DNA from: Stomorhina lunata
Lineage: Eukaryota > Arthropoda > Insecta > Diptera > Rhiniidae
DNA length: 64,000 nucleotides
NCBI GenBank assembly: GCA_933228675.1
Contig: OW121740.1
Span: 8,498,442 to 8,562,441, forward strand
Direction of reading: 5' to 3'
Under the pieces are notes generated by a model. That model was given only the letters and a program-made list of their open reading frames with translations. It was not told the DNA's origin and did not search any database. Numbering within the stretch: the first letter of the stretch is position 1; every line of letters starts with the position of its first letter. This document shows, in pieces, positions 35,221-45,592 of this stretch. A program made the translations under genes and the position numbers.

Positions 35221-37560
35221 CAGTTCTAGTTTCTGTTTTGTTTCAGTTCTAGTTCTGTTCTAGTTCAGTTCTAGTTCAGTTCTAGTTCATTTCTAGTTCA
35301 GTTCTAGTTCAGTTCTAGTTCAGTTCTAGTTCAGTTCTAGTTCAGTTCTAGTTCAGTTCTAGTTCAGTTCTAGTTCAGTTCTAGTTCAGTTCTAGTTCAG
35401 TTCTAGTTCAGTTCTAGTTCAATTCTAGTTCAATTCTAGTTCAGTTCTAGTTCAGTTCTAGTTCAGTTCTAGTTTAGTTCTAGTTCAGTTCTAGTTCAGT
35501 TCTAGTTCAGTTCTAGTTCAGTTCTAGTTCAGTTCTAGTTCAGTTCTAGTTCAGTTCTAGTTCAGTTCTAGTTCAGTTCTAGTTCAGTTCTAGTTCAGTT
35601 CTAGTTCAGTTCTAGTTCAGTTCTAGTTCAGTTCTAGTTCAGTTCTAGTTCAGTTCTAGTTCAGTTCTAGTTCAGTTCTAGTTCAGTTCTAGTTCAGTTC
35701 TAGTTCAGTTCTAGTTCAGTTCTAGTTCAGTTCTAGTTCAGTTCTAGTTCAGTTCTAGTTCAATTCTAGTTCAATTCTAGTTCAGTTCTAGTTCAGTTCT
35801 AGTTCAGTTCTAGTTTAGTTCTAGTTCAGTTCTAGTTCAGTTCTAGTTCAGTTCTAGTTCAGTTCTAGTTCAGTTCTAGTTCAGTTCTAGTTCAGTTCTA
35901 GTTCAGTTCAGTTCTAGTTCAGTTCTAGTTCAGTTCTAGTTCAGTACTAGTTCAGTTCTAGTTCAGTTCTAGTTCTGTTCTAGTTCTGTTCTAGTTCTGT
36001 TCTAGTTCTGTTCTAGTTCAGTTCTAGTTCTGTTCTAGCTCTGTTCTAGTTCAGTTCTAGTTCAGTTCTAGTTCTGTTCTAGTTCTGTTCTAGTTCTGTT
36101 CTAGTTCTGTTCTAGTTCTGTTCTAGTTCTGTTCTAGTTCTGTTCTAGTTCTGTTCTAGTTCTGTTCTAGTTCTGTTCTAGTTCTGTTCTAGTTCTGTTC
36201 TAGTTCTGTTCTAGTTCTGTTCTAGTTCTGTTCTAGTTCTGTTCTAGTTCTGTTCTAGTTCTGTTTTAGTTCTGTTCTAGTTCTGTTCTAGTTCTGTTCT
36301 AGTTCTGTTCTAGTTCTGTTCTAGTTCTGTTCTAGTTCTGTTCTAGTTCTGTTCTAGTTCTGTTCTAGTTCTGTTCTAGTTCTGTTCTAGTTCTGTTCTA
36401 GTTCTGTTCTAGTTCTGTTCTAGTTCTGTTCTAGTTCTGTTCTAGTTCTGTTCTAGTTCTGTTCTAGTTCTGTTCTAGTTCTGTTCTAGTTCTGTTCTAG
36501 TTCTGTTCTAGTTCTGTTCTAGTTCTGTTCTAGTTCTGTTCTAGTTCTGTTCTAGTTCTGTTCTAGTTCTGTTCTAGTTCTGTTCTAGTTCTGTTCTAGT
36601 TCTGTTCTAGTTCTGTTCTAGTTCTGTTCTAGTTCTGTTCTAGTTCTGTTCTAGTTCTAGTTCTGTTCTAGTTCTGTTCTAGTTCTGTTCTAGTTCTAGT
36701 TCTGTTCTAGTTCTGTTCTAGTTCTGTTCTAGTTCTGTTCTAGTTCTGTTCTAGTTCTGTTCTAGTTCTGTTCTAGTTCTGTTCTAGTTCTGTTCTAGTT
36801 CTGTTCTAGTTCTGTTCTAGTTCTGTTCTAGTTCTGTTCTAGTTCTGTTCTAGTTCTGTTCTAGTTCTGTTCTAGTTCTGTTCTAGTTCTGTTCTAGTTC
36901 TGTTCTAGTTCTGTTCTAGTTCTGTTCTAGTTCTGTTCTAGTTCTGTTCTAGTTCTGTTCTAGTTCTGTTCTAGTTCTGTTCTAGTTCTGTTCTAGTTCT
37001 GTTCTAGTTCTGTTCTAGTTCTGTTCTAGTTCTGTTCTAGTTCTGTTCTAGTTCTGTTCTAGTTCTGTTCTAGTTCTGTTCTAGTTCTGTTCTAGTTCTG
37101 TTCTAGTTCTGTTCTAGTTCTGTTCTAGTTCTGTTCTAGTTCTGTTCTAGTTTTGTTCTAGTTCTGTTCTAGTTCTGTTCTAGTTCTGTTCTAGTTCTGT
37201 TCTAGTTCTGTTCTAGTTCTGTTCTAGTTCTGTTCTAGTTCTGTTCTAGTTCTGTTCTAGTTCTGTTCTAGTTCTGTTCTAGTTCTGTTCTAGTTCTGTT
37301 CTAGTTCTGTTCTAGTTCTGTTCTAGTTCTGTTCTAGTTCTGTTCTAGTTCTGTTCTAGTTCTGTTCTAGTTCTGTTCTAGTTCTGTTCTAGTTCTGTTC
37401 TAGTTCAGTTCTAGTTCAGTTCTAGTTCAGTTCTAGTTCAGTTCTGTTCTAGTTCTGTTCTAGTTCTGTTCTAGTTCTGAGCTAGTTCTGTTCTAGTTCT
37501 GTTCTAGTTCTGTTCTACTTCTGTTCTAGTTCTATTCGAGTTCTGTTCTAGTTTAGTTCT
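35221..37560 (+). repeat. 11-bp satellite array, forward orientation
   Basis: About 210 copies of an 11-bp unit GTTCTAGTTCW. Bases 35221 to about 35965 are mainly the GTTCA form and about 35965-37410 almost purely the GTTCT form, with a short mixed end. A variant string containing CAATTCTAGTTCAATTCTAG recurs after 341 bp (35421 and 35762), exactly 31 units, which shows higher-order duplication. Every unit carries CTAG. Confidence 0.97.
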
Positions 37561-39072
37561 GCTGCTAATTTAATTTTCACTAACAAGTAACAATTAGAGA
37601 TTTCTTATCACATCATGTCATCTTATAATATTAATTTAATTTTAGGAAAACTAAAAAAGAATATATCGATGTATCAATTAAATGTCATTTTATCGTGTCA
37701 TTTCTCCTCAAGAAAACCTTAAACTACAAAATGTTAACATTTCTAAACAATATTAAAATAAAAATTAAATAAAAAATTATTAAATAACAAAAAATACTTG
37801 AAACGATATCACCAATTAAAAATGCCTTTTTAACAAAAATATTAACTACAATATTTAAAAAAAAGAAACCCCCAATTAAAAAATTTGTTCTATATTTCAA
37901 ATACCCAGAGACACAAATAAGATAAAATAACGGACAATATCTCTTAAACTGGTAAATAAAATAATTAAAAATTAAAATTAAAAGAAATATCTTAAATAAC
38001 AATAAATGTAGTTGTTTTTCAAAAATTAAAAAAAAATTTATATAAAATACAATGAATAAAGAAAAAGCAATATTAAGAAATTTTCAAAAACAAAAAGTAT
38101 TGAAATATTAAAACAAAAAATGTAGTAAAACATTAAATTAAAAATTTCGCTTGTTATTCACAGAAATCTTAATGAATTTGATGTTATTTGAAAATAGTTA
38201 TTGAGTATTACTTGTATTGAAAATATTATTGAATATTGAAAATTTATTAAAGTAGTTTTGTGTTGCTAAAAACCCTTTAATTAACCCTAAAAACTCACCC
38301 CTACACTCTAAAATAGATTTAAAAAAATATTGAAATGAAAACAAAAGTATAATAAAGATAAATTAATCTTAATATAATTAAAGTTAATTCAAATATTTTG
38401 CTCTAACTTAATTACTGATAAACTTGAAATTATTGTATTAAAACTCCAGCTTTTTAGTCCTAAAAATTGCAATTTTTTAATTTTTAGTTTTGGCCGTTTT
38501 ATGTTTTCAATTTTTAGTTTTGAAACTAGTTGATAATATAATAAAATTTATAAAACACGTAATAATTAATAATTAAATGTAGTATTTGCTAAAGAAAAGC
38601 ATAAAAATATTTATATATTGAATGACGATGAATAATCATCGTCCAAAACAAAAGTATTCTCAATAGAAACCCCCAGTATACTTAAATATTGAATATGTAT
38701 TACCGTAAAAAAAATATTAAATATTATTAATAAAATAATGTCATTTATTTATTTGTAGTTTGAATTTTGTCTAGTGTTTTGTAAATACATAAAAAACATA
38801 ATTTTGCAAAAGTAGATTTTTTAGACAGATTTTTTGTATTATTTTTAGAATCTTCAGTTGAATTTGTTCAAGCAATTTCGAAAATCTTGCACTAGCTATT
38901 TCATTTTTCTTTCGTATAATTTTTATTTAAATTGTAGCAAATTATGTATTGTAATGTAGAAAATAAAAAACAAAAAAAAAAAAAAAAAACAAAAATAAGG
39001 GTGTTCAATAGGTCTATTAGAGAAGACCTTTTGAAAGTCCTTAATATGTCGTTAAAAGTATCATGAGATCTA
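37561..39072. other. A/T-rich spacer between the inverted 11-bp arrays
   Basis: About 1.5 kb of A/T-rich sequence without a recognised gene. A 92-codon minus-strand frame (37724-38002) is hydrophobic, rich in Ile, Leu and Phe. It looks like translated A/T-rich DNA and is not called. Confidence 0.5.
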
Positions 39073-41241
39073 CAACTAAACTAGAACAAGAACTATACTA
39101 GTTTTAAATCAGAACAGAACTAGAACTAAACTGAACTAAACTAGAACTGAACTAGAACTGAACTAGAACTGAACTAGAACTGAACTAGAACTGAGCTAGA
39201 ACTGAACTAGAACTGTACTAGAACTGAACTAGAACTGTACTAGAACTGAACTAGAACTGAACTAGAACTGTACTAGAACTGAACTAGAACTGAACAAGAA
39301 TTGAACTAGAACTGAACTAGAACTGAACTAGAACTGAACTAGAACTGAACTAGAACTGAACTAGAACTGAACTAGAACTGAACTAGAACTGAACTAGAAC
39401 TGAACTAGAACTGAACTAGAACTGAACTAGAACTGAACTAGAACTGAACTAGAACTGAACTAGAACTGAACTAAAACTGAACTAGAACTGAACTAGAACT
39501 GAACTAGAACTGAACTAAAACTGAACTAGAACTGAACTAGAACTGAACTAGAACTGAACTAGAACTGAACTAGAACTGAACTAGAACTGAACTAGAACTG
39601 AACTAGAACTGAACTAGAACTGAACTAGAACTGAACTAGAACTGAACTAGAACTGAACTAGAACTGAACTAGAACTGAACTAGAACTGAACTAGAACTGA
39701 ACTAGAACTGAACTAGAACTGTGCTAGAACTGTACTAGAACTGAACTAGAACTGTACTAGAACTGAACTAGAACTGAACAAGAATTGAACTAGAACTGAA
39801 CTAGAACTGAACTAGAACTGAACTAGAACTGAACTAGAACTGAACTAGAACTGAACTAGAACTGAACTAGAACTGAACTAGAACTGAACTAGAACTGAAC
39901 TAGAACTGAACTAGAACTGAACTAGAACTGAACTAGAACTGAACTAGAACTGAACTAGAACTGAACTAGAACTGAACTAGAACTGAACTAGAACTGAACT
40001 AGAACTGAACTAGAACTGAACTAGAACTGAACTAGAACTGAACTAGAACTGAACTAGAACTGAACTAGAACTGAACTAGAACTGAACTAGAACTGAACTA
40101 GAACTGAACTAGAACTGAACTAGAACTGAACTAGAACTGAACTAGAACTGAACTAGAACTGAAGTAGAAGTGAACTAGAACTGAACTAGAATTGAACTAA
40201 AACTGAACTAGAACTGAACTAGAACTGAACTAGAACTGAACTAGAACTGAACTAGAACTGAACTAGAACTGAACTAGAATTGAACTAGAACTGAACTAGA
40301 ACTGAACTAGAACTGAACAAGAACTGAACTAAAACTGAACTAGAACTGAACTAGAACTGAACTAGAAGTGAACTAGAACTGAACTAGAACTGAACTAGAA
40401 CTGAACTAGAACTGAACTAGAACTGAACTAGAACTGAACTAGAACTGAACTAGAACTAAACTAGAACTGAACTAGAACTGAACTAGAACTGAACTAGAAC
40501 TGAACTAGAACTGAACTAGAACTGAACTAGAACTGAACTAGAACTGAACTAGAACTGAACTAGAACTGAACTAGAACTGAACTAGAACTGAACTAGAACT
40601 GAACTAGAATTGAACTAGAACTGAACTAGAACTGAACTAGAACTGAACTAGAACTGAACTAGAACTGAACTAGAACCGAACTAGAACTGAACTAGAACTA
40701 AACTAGAAGTGAACTAGAACTGAACTAGAATTGAACTAAAACTGAACTAGAACTGAACTAGAACTGAACTAGAACTGAACTAGAACTGAACTAGAACTGA
40801 ACTAGAACTGAACTAGAACTGAACTAGAACTGAACTAGAACTGAACTAGAATTGAACTAGAACTGAACTAGAACTGAACTAGAACTGAACAAGAACTGAA
40901 CTAAAACTGAACTAGAACTGAACTAGAACTGAACTAGAACTGAACTAGAACTGAACTAGAAGTGAACTAGAACTGAACTAGAACCGAACTAGAACTGAAC
41001 TAGAACTAAACTAAAACTGAACTAGAACTGAACTAGAACTGAACAAGAACTGAACTAGAACTTAACTAGAAATGAACTAGAACTGAACTAGAACTGAACT
41101 AAAACTGAACTAGAACTGAACTAGAATTGAACAAGAACTGAACTAGAACTGAACTAAAACTGAACTAGAACTGAACTAAACTAGAACTGAACTAGAACTG
41201 AGCTAAAACTAAGCCAAAACTTAACTATTTCAGTTCTAGTT
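39073..41241 (-). repeat. 11-bp satellite array, inverted orientation
   Basis: About 195 copies of GAACTAGAACT with GAACTGAACTA context, the reverse complement of the GTTCTAGTTCA form in the first array. Variant strings recur at exact multiples of 11: AACAAGAATTG at a spacing of 484 bp (ending 39300 and 39784) and ATTGAACTAA at 539 bp (ending 40200 and 40739). The GTTCT form that dominates the first array is absent here. Confidence 0.97.
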
Positions 41242-41884
41242 AAGGGGGTTACTTCGTATCTCTATTCTAAAGAAAATATTTTCGAAACACAATGCTTTAG
41301 TCATACAATTCAATAACTTTATTTTCGAATGGTGATACGGAAGATCGAGAAAAGTTTCTTTCACTTACCTCCTTATGTTTCATAATATTCTCTGGGTGAA
41401 AAAGCAAACTTTTTGGTTCCAACCAACCAGCAATCGGTTCTAAAATATATTAAAACTACATTAGAAGACTGTCTTATCGACATCTCACTTAACTTACTAA
41501 GACCCACTGCATGCTGGAAGATAAACAAAAAATCAAATACTGAAAAAAAAAGAAAACGTTATCCAAAACTTACATGTTTTCGTTGGCTTAATCCATTTTT
41601 AAATATAGATTTTGACGAGAACATGCGAAGTCTTCCTAATAATAAAGCCATAATATCTAGAGAAAAAAAATCTCATCAGTTAAATTTCGTTCATCGATCT
41701 TCAGCCAATTTATTAAAAAAAGTCTCACCAATTTTAATTTAAATAAAAATTTTACAATAAATTTAAATAATTTTTCAAACAAAAAAATGTCTCTTATTAG
41801 AAATATAAAATGACAAATTGTTGATAAAAACAAATTTGAAAACTTGGAATATAAAAAGCAAAGTAATTTAACGATGGTTTTTAG
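41242..41884. other. Interval with an unrecognised 109-codon frame
   Basis: A + strand frame is open at 41413-41742, but begins at TTG; its first ATG is far inside. It is basic and has no recognisable domain. On the - strand the same region shows an acceptor-like TATTTTAG, an open stretch (PIAGWLEPKSLLFHPENIM) and a perfect GTAAGT donor at about 41370. I cannot decide between a small exon and chance. Confidence 0.3.
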
Positions 41885-41923
41885 TTTTTGATATTAAACA
41901 ATCGAATTTCGATAAAAAATATT
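41885..41923 (+). repeat. Target-site duplication of the LINE, left copy
   Basis: Thirty-nine bases (starting TTTTTGATATTAAACAATCG) are repeated without a mismatch at 43362-43400. The two copies border the retrotransposon at its T-run and at its truncated end. Confidence 0.93.
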
Positions 41924-43361
41924 TTTTTTTTTTTTTTTAATTTAGGACCAGCACTCAGGGGATGACCCCTACTTATGCGATGCATTGTGTTGGAACTAGG
42001 AAAATAGGTTATGGGAAGGAGGATAGATGGAGTAGTGTTTGTGGACATTTGATTTGAATTTAGCTATATTGCAACTGGCTGGAAAAATTTCTGCGGGAAG
42101 CGAATTCCACATACGAACTGTACGACTAAAGAACGAATTTTCTCTGTAGTGTGTTGTTCGGTCTACCGGCCAATCGACCACAAAGGAATGTGCTCTTGCA
42201 GAATGACGTGTGTTGCGTAAAAAAGTTCGAGTTTCGGGAACAAGTTCCCTGATTTCGTTAGAGCACATTCCAAAGTAGTAACGATAGAACAGTGAGACAC
42301 AACCCACATTGCGACGGTGCTCCAGTGAATCAATAGAGTTGGATACCCTACTGTCACCGATGAGCACTTTAGCCCTCTCTTGCACTCTGTCGAGAAGCTC
42401 CAAAATAGACATTGAAGCACCGGCCCATACATGAGAGTTGTATTCCATTTTCGGTCGGATGTAGGTGGTGTAAATAGTAAGGAGATCAGAAGAAGTGAAG
42501 TATCTCTTACACCGTTTCAGAAAACCGAGGCACTTGAATGCTTCTTTCGACACTTGAAAGATATGCTTTGTCCAACGGACATCACATTGTATTCTCATGC
42601 CTAGAACATCAAGAGCATCTGATTCCTCAATATGTACACCACCCATTAATACAGATGAAGTAACATGATTTGCCGTGCGTTTATGCGTAAGCATACAACA
42701 TTGAGTTTTCCGCGCATTAAAATTAACTCTATTCGCACGACCCCATTCTGAAATTGTTTCTAAATCGCGGTTTAATGATTCATTCATGTTTTGTCTCATA
42801 GTGTCAACCTCAAGGAGGCTTGGCCTACGATTGAATGAATATGAATGGCAAATGTTACTATCATCTGCAAAAGAGTAGATAGGATTGGAAGTTTGACGAA
42901 GAAGGTCATTTATAAAGATGAGAAATAGAGTAGGAGAAAGAACAGAGCCTTGCGGTACCCCTGAGTTAATCTTGAACTCGTTTGAGGAGAACCCATCTAT
43001 AACAACTCGTATAGTGCGATCTCTGAGGAAGCTCGATATAAACCGAGAGAAGTTATTACCGACACCAAAGGCAATAAGTTTTGATAGAAGTGCTCCGTGC
43101 CACACTCTATCAAACGCCTTGGAAATATCTAGAGCCACAACTTTACTTTCGCCAAAACGGTGTATTGATTGACACCATTTTTCCGATAGGAAGGCTAGCA
43201 GATCTCCCGTAGAGCGGCCCCTACGGAACCCATACTGGCGGTCGCTTAGTAGGTTGTTAAACTCTAGATATTTAACAAGATGGTGATTTACCATACTCTC
43301 CAAAACTTTGGAGAGTGCAGAACAAATTGCAATTGGGCGGTAATTTTCAGGGTTGTTAGCC
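41924..43361 (-). mobile_element. 5'-truncated non-LTR retrotransposon (LINE)
   Basis: A 1.44-kb insertion lies between two perfect 39-bp direct repeats. On the + strand it starts with a T-run (41924-41938), the complement of a poly-A tail. After a 3' UTR of about 55 bp comes the C-terminal part of a reverse-transcriptase ORF on the - strand. The 5' end is cut inside the reverse transcriptase. Identical target duplications and an undamaged frame indicate a young copy. Confidence 0.93.
41996..43361 (-). CDS. LINE reverse transcriptase, 5'-truncated, frame intact
   Basis: About 454 codons without a stop encode the reverse-transcriptase domain from its first fingers motif. NPENYRPIAICSALSKVLE is followed by DRQYGFRRGRSTGDLL, ALDISKAFDRVWH (first catalytic Asp), SGVPQGSVLSPTLF and SFADDSN (the FADD catalytic box). 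The thumb and C-terminal region include GFLKRCKRYFTSSDLLTIY and IRPKMEYNSHVW, and the protein ends at a normal stop. The endonuclease and ORF1 are missing through 5' truncation. The frame runs into the target duplication, so an apparent start MFNIKK (to 43378) comes from host sequence and not from the element. The type is jockey/CR1/RTE-like; the clade is unresolved by eye. Confidence 0.9.
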
Positions 43362-43400
43362 TTTTTGATATTAAACAATCGAATTTCGATAAAAAATATT
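43362..43400 (+). repeat. Target-site duplication of the LINE, right copy
   Basis: Identical to 41885-41923. It marks the 5'-truncated border of the insertion and continues into GATTACAATT, the flank beyond the insertion site. Confidence 0.93.
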
Positions 43401-43640
43401 GATTACAATTTAGAGATTCAAAATTGGAGCTAAGAATATTGTGAGTTTTAGTGAGAAGTTTTAGATCTTGACATGAGCTTGAAATTTGGTAGCTTAAAAA
43501 AGTTACCGGAATTTTTAGAAAAGATAATCACAAAAAACTGCAGTATATTACCAAAATTCTGAAAGTTTTTACAATTTCGTAAAAAAAAAACTCAGTTTGT
43601 TTAAAAAAAGCTTTGGTGAAATAAAAAAAAAGAAACTTAA

Positions 43641-43800
43641 TACCGGAATATGTGATCGATTTCTGATATATTTTTCCCAATTTTTACAAAAAAATCAAAC
43701 CAAAAGAATTAAAGCCCAATTTTTTTTTTTTTGGGGAAATAACCGAAAATTATCAGAAATCGATCGCTTTGAAAACGATAGATTTCCAACACATATTGCC
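43641..43800. mobile_element. Palindromic MITE, family 2, diverged copy
   Basis: It shares CGATTTCTGATATATTTTT, ATTAAAGCCCAA, GGGAAATAACC and TATCAGAAATCGA with the element at 12078-12305. The outer arm is shorter, having lost part of the left end. Confidence 0.7.
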
Positions 43801-44880
43801 TTCTGCGTTACAATGATTATATCGATTGTATACGACATTTTTAAAGCAAGTTTTTTCTTAAGACTCAAAAAAGGCTGGTGCGGAAGCAATCCAAAGGCTG
43901 GTGCGGAAGCAATACCGTGACAACTGCTAAATTTACAAGAGTTTAATATTAGTTATGCCATCTATGTGTCATATTCGACTATGTTTTAGGTTTGTCGTGC
44001 TGATATTAGGTTCAACATCTAAAACAAGGTTTTGAAGTTTGAATTTTTGGATGCTGGAGAATAATATTTTTTCGATTTATTTCTTTTTACTTTATATTTT
44101 GTGTGATTTCAGGAAAAGTTTGGTCTTAAATCCTTGTTCCATTTGGACTGAAATTGCGTAATGATGCAAAAGATGCAAAGAAGAATCTGAAACGATATTT
44201 TAAAATAATAAATAATTTCAATAAAAAAACAATAAATTTATGTTTTAATGACTTAGTACAAAATCTTTAATCTTTAAGTACAAATTATTCTGAGGATTGT
44301 CGTGATGATTTCCAATTAGTCTTTGAATATCAAACATCGTTTAGATGCTGAAGAACATATATTTTTTCGATTTATTTATTTTTACATTATATTTTGTGTG
44401 ATTTCAGAAAAAAATCATGTTTATATAGCAAAAGTTGTGAAGAAGAGTCTGAAATGATATTTTGAAAATACAATTAATTTCAATAAAAAAACAATAAATG
44501 ATTATTTCTGTTTTGATGTCGTAGTACAAATCCCATCCTTAAGTATTTATTTATTATTATTATTTTTTTTTTTGTATTTATTTAATTGTACATAAATATT
44601 GACTGTTCTTAAAACCCATGTTTAACTTGTAATTCTTTTACAGCTTTTAATTTTCTTTAAACAAAATGAAAAAGACAGTGGGGAGGAGTAGAAAAATATA
44701 GAAAACGAAAAAAATAAAAAGTATAAACAATGATATGAGATAAACTGGGGCAAGGAAAAGGATGCCATAGTAACGAAATGGTTTTATAAATTATTAGATG
44801 TGTAGCACATTTTATTTTGGGTTCTATAATTTTGTTTTCTTTTCAAGATTTTTTTTAAGGGATTGAGAGAACACGTTTCC
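43801..44880. other. Repeat-containing interval, no gene recognised
   Basis: Two related segments lie near 44030-44230 and 44340-44490, sharing TTTTTCGATTTATTT, ATTTTGTGTGATTTCAG and TTCAATAAAAAAACAATAAA. They form a direct duplication about 310 bp apart. The rest is A/T-rich. Confidence 0.5.
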
Positions 44881-44886
44881 TGTTAA

Positions 44887-44892
44887 TTTATT
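44887..44892 (-). terminator. Candidate Npl4 polyadenylation signal
   Basis: AATAAA on the - strand, about 45 bases after the Npl4 stop. Position and sequence fit a short 3' UTR, but T-rich alternatives further along cannot be excluded. Confidence 0.4.
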
Positions 44893-44936
44893 TTCATTTT
44901 ATCGCTAGATTAAATTGTCGTCTAATCCAGACGAGT

Positions 44937-45111
44937 TTATCTGGGTAAGGAGCAAATTTCACAAGAACTCAATTCACCACGATTGATAAAAGTACAATGA
45001 TTACAAGTCCAAGTGGCTGATTCACTAACAGCATTTCCAAGAGCCGAGTCTGAGGCACTGCCAGCGGCTGCTCTTATGCCACTAGATGATGTGGGATAAC
45101 TGGTAGTACCG
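44937..45111 (-). CDS. Npl4: Npl4, terminal coding exon with NZF zinc finger
   Basis: On the - strand this exon follows a TAATTTCAG acceptor (intron 45112-45174) and continues the frame of the exon at 45175-45590. It encodes a Ser/Ala-rich linker (GTTSYPTSSSGIRAAAGSAS) and then TWTCNHCTFINRGELSSCEI followed by CSLPR and a TAA stop at 44937-44939. The four cysteines in a WxCxxC...CxxC pattern with an Asn residue form an NZF (RanBP2-type) zinc finger, which binds ubiquitin in Npl4 homologues. Npl4 works with Ufd1 as a cofactor of the p97/VCP ATPase in unfolding ubiquitylated proteins, for example in ER-associated degradation. The exon is missing from longer-frame searches because it has no ATG. 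Confidence 0.92.
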
Positions 45112-45174
45112 CTGAAATTACAATCAAATTAATTTAACTTATCTGGAGAAACGAAAGAAATATAGACAACTTAC

Positions 45175-45590
45175 CCACTACCCGAAGAACTGGCATGTAT
45201 TAATGATTCTAATAGTTTCCAGACATCTTCCTTTTTGAAAGCATAAGCCATATTTGGATTCTTATTACGTACAGCCTCTAGCAAAGGTGTCATATGCTGA
45301 CGCAACGGCAACATATCCATTTTAAAAAGATACACCAACAAATGAAAATCTGAAATGGATTCAAGAAACTCTTCATCCTCCCACTGTGACAGATAAGAAC
45401 TCAAGGCATTAAAGTCTTGCAAATGACCATCCAAATAACGATTCTCAACTGGGAATGGTGTTTTCTTGTCGTATTGAGTAAAGGTGTACTGGGGTTGTAG
45501 CGGTGTCGAGGCTGGAACATCAACCAACAAGTATTCAACAGGAAGAGGACGTGCTAACCGTTGTACTTCATTGCCGTATTGGTCTTTTTC
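45175..45590 (-). CDS. Npl4: Npl4, penultimate coding exon
   Basis: The exon lies between a TTGTAACAG acceptor (AG complement at 45591-45592) and a perfect GTAAGT donor (starting at 45174). Its translation runs EKDQYGNEVQRLARPLPVEY, LLVDVPASTPLQPQYTFTQ and on to FLESISDFHLLVYLFKMDML, ending SSSGSG. The pattern ARPLPVEYL..D and the SDFHLL motif match the C-terminal part of Npl4 proteins as I remember them. This is the end of the MPN-like core that sits on top of the p97 ring. Upstream exons were not recognised between 45600 and 64000, so the preceding intron is probably over 18 kb, or those exons are too short to see by eye. Confidence 0.92.
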
Positions 45591-45592
45591 CT

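Noticed and set aside
37724..38002. 92-codon hydrophobic minus-strand frame
   Set aside because: Ile/Leu/Phe-rich translation of A/T-rich spacer DNA; no signal of coding bias or conservation that I can judge.
42163..42432. Minus-strand 89-codon frame
   Set aside because: Alternative frame of the LINE reverse transcriptase, which is open over the same bases with catalytic motifs.
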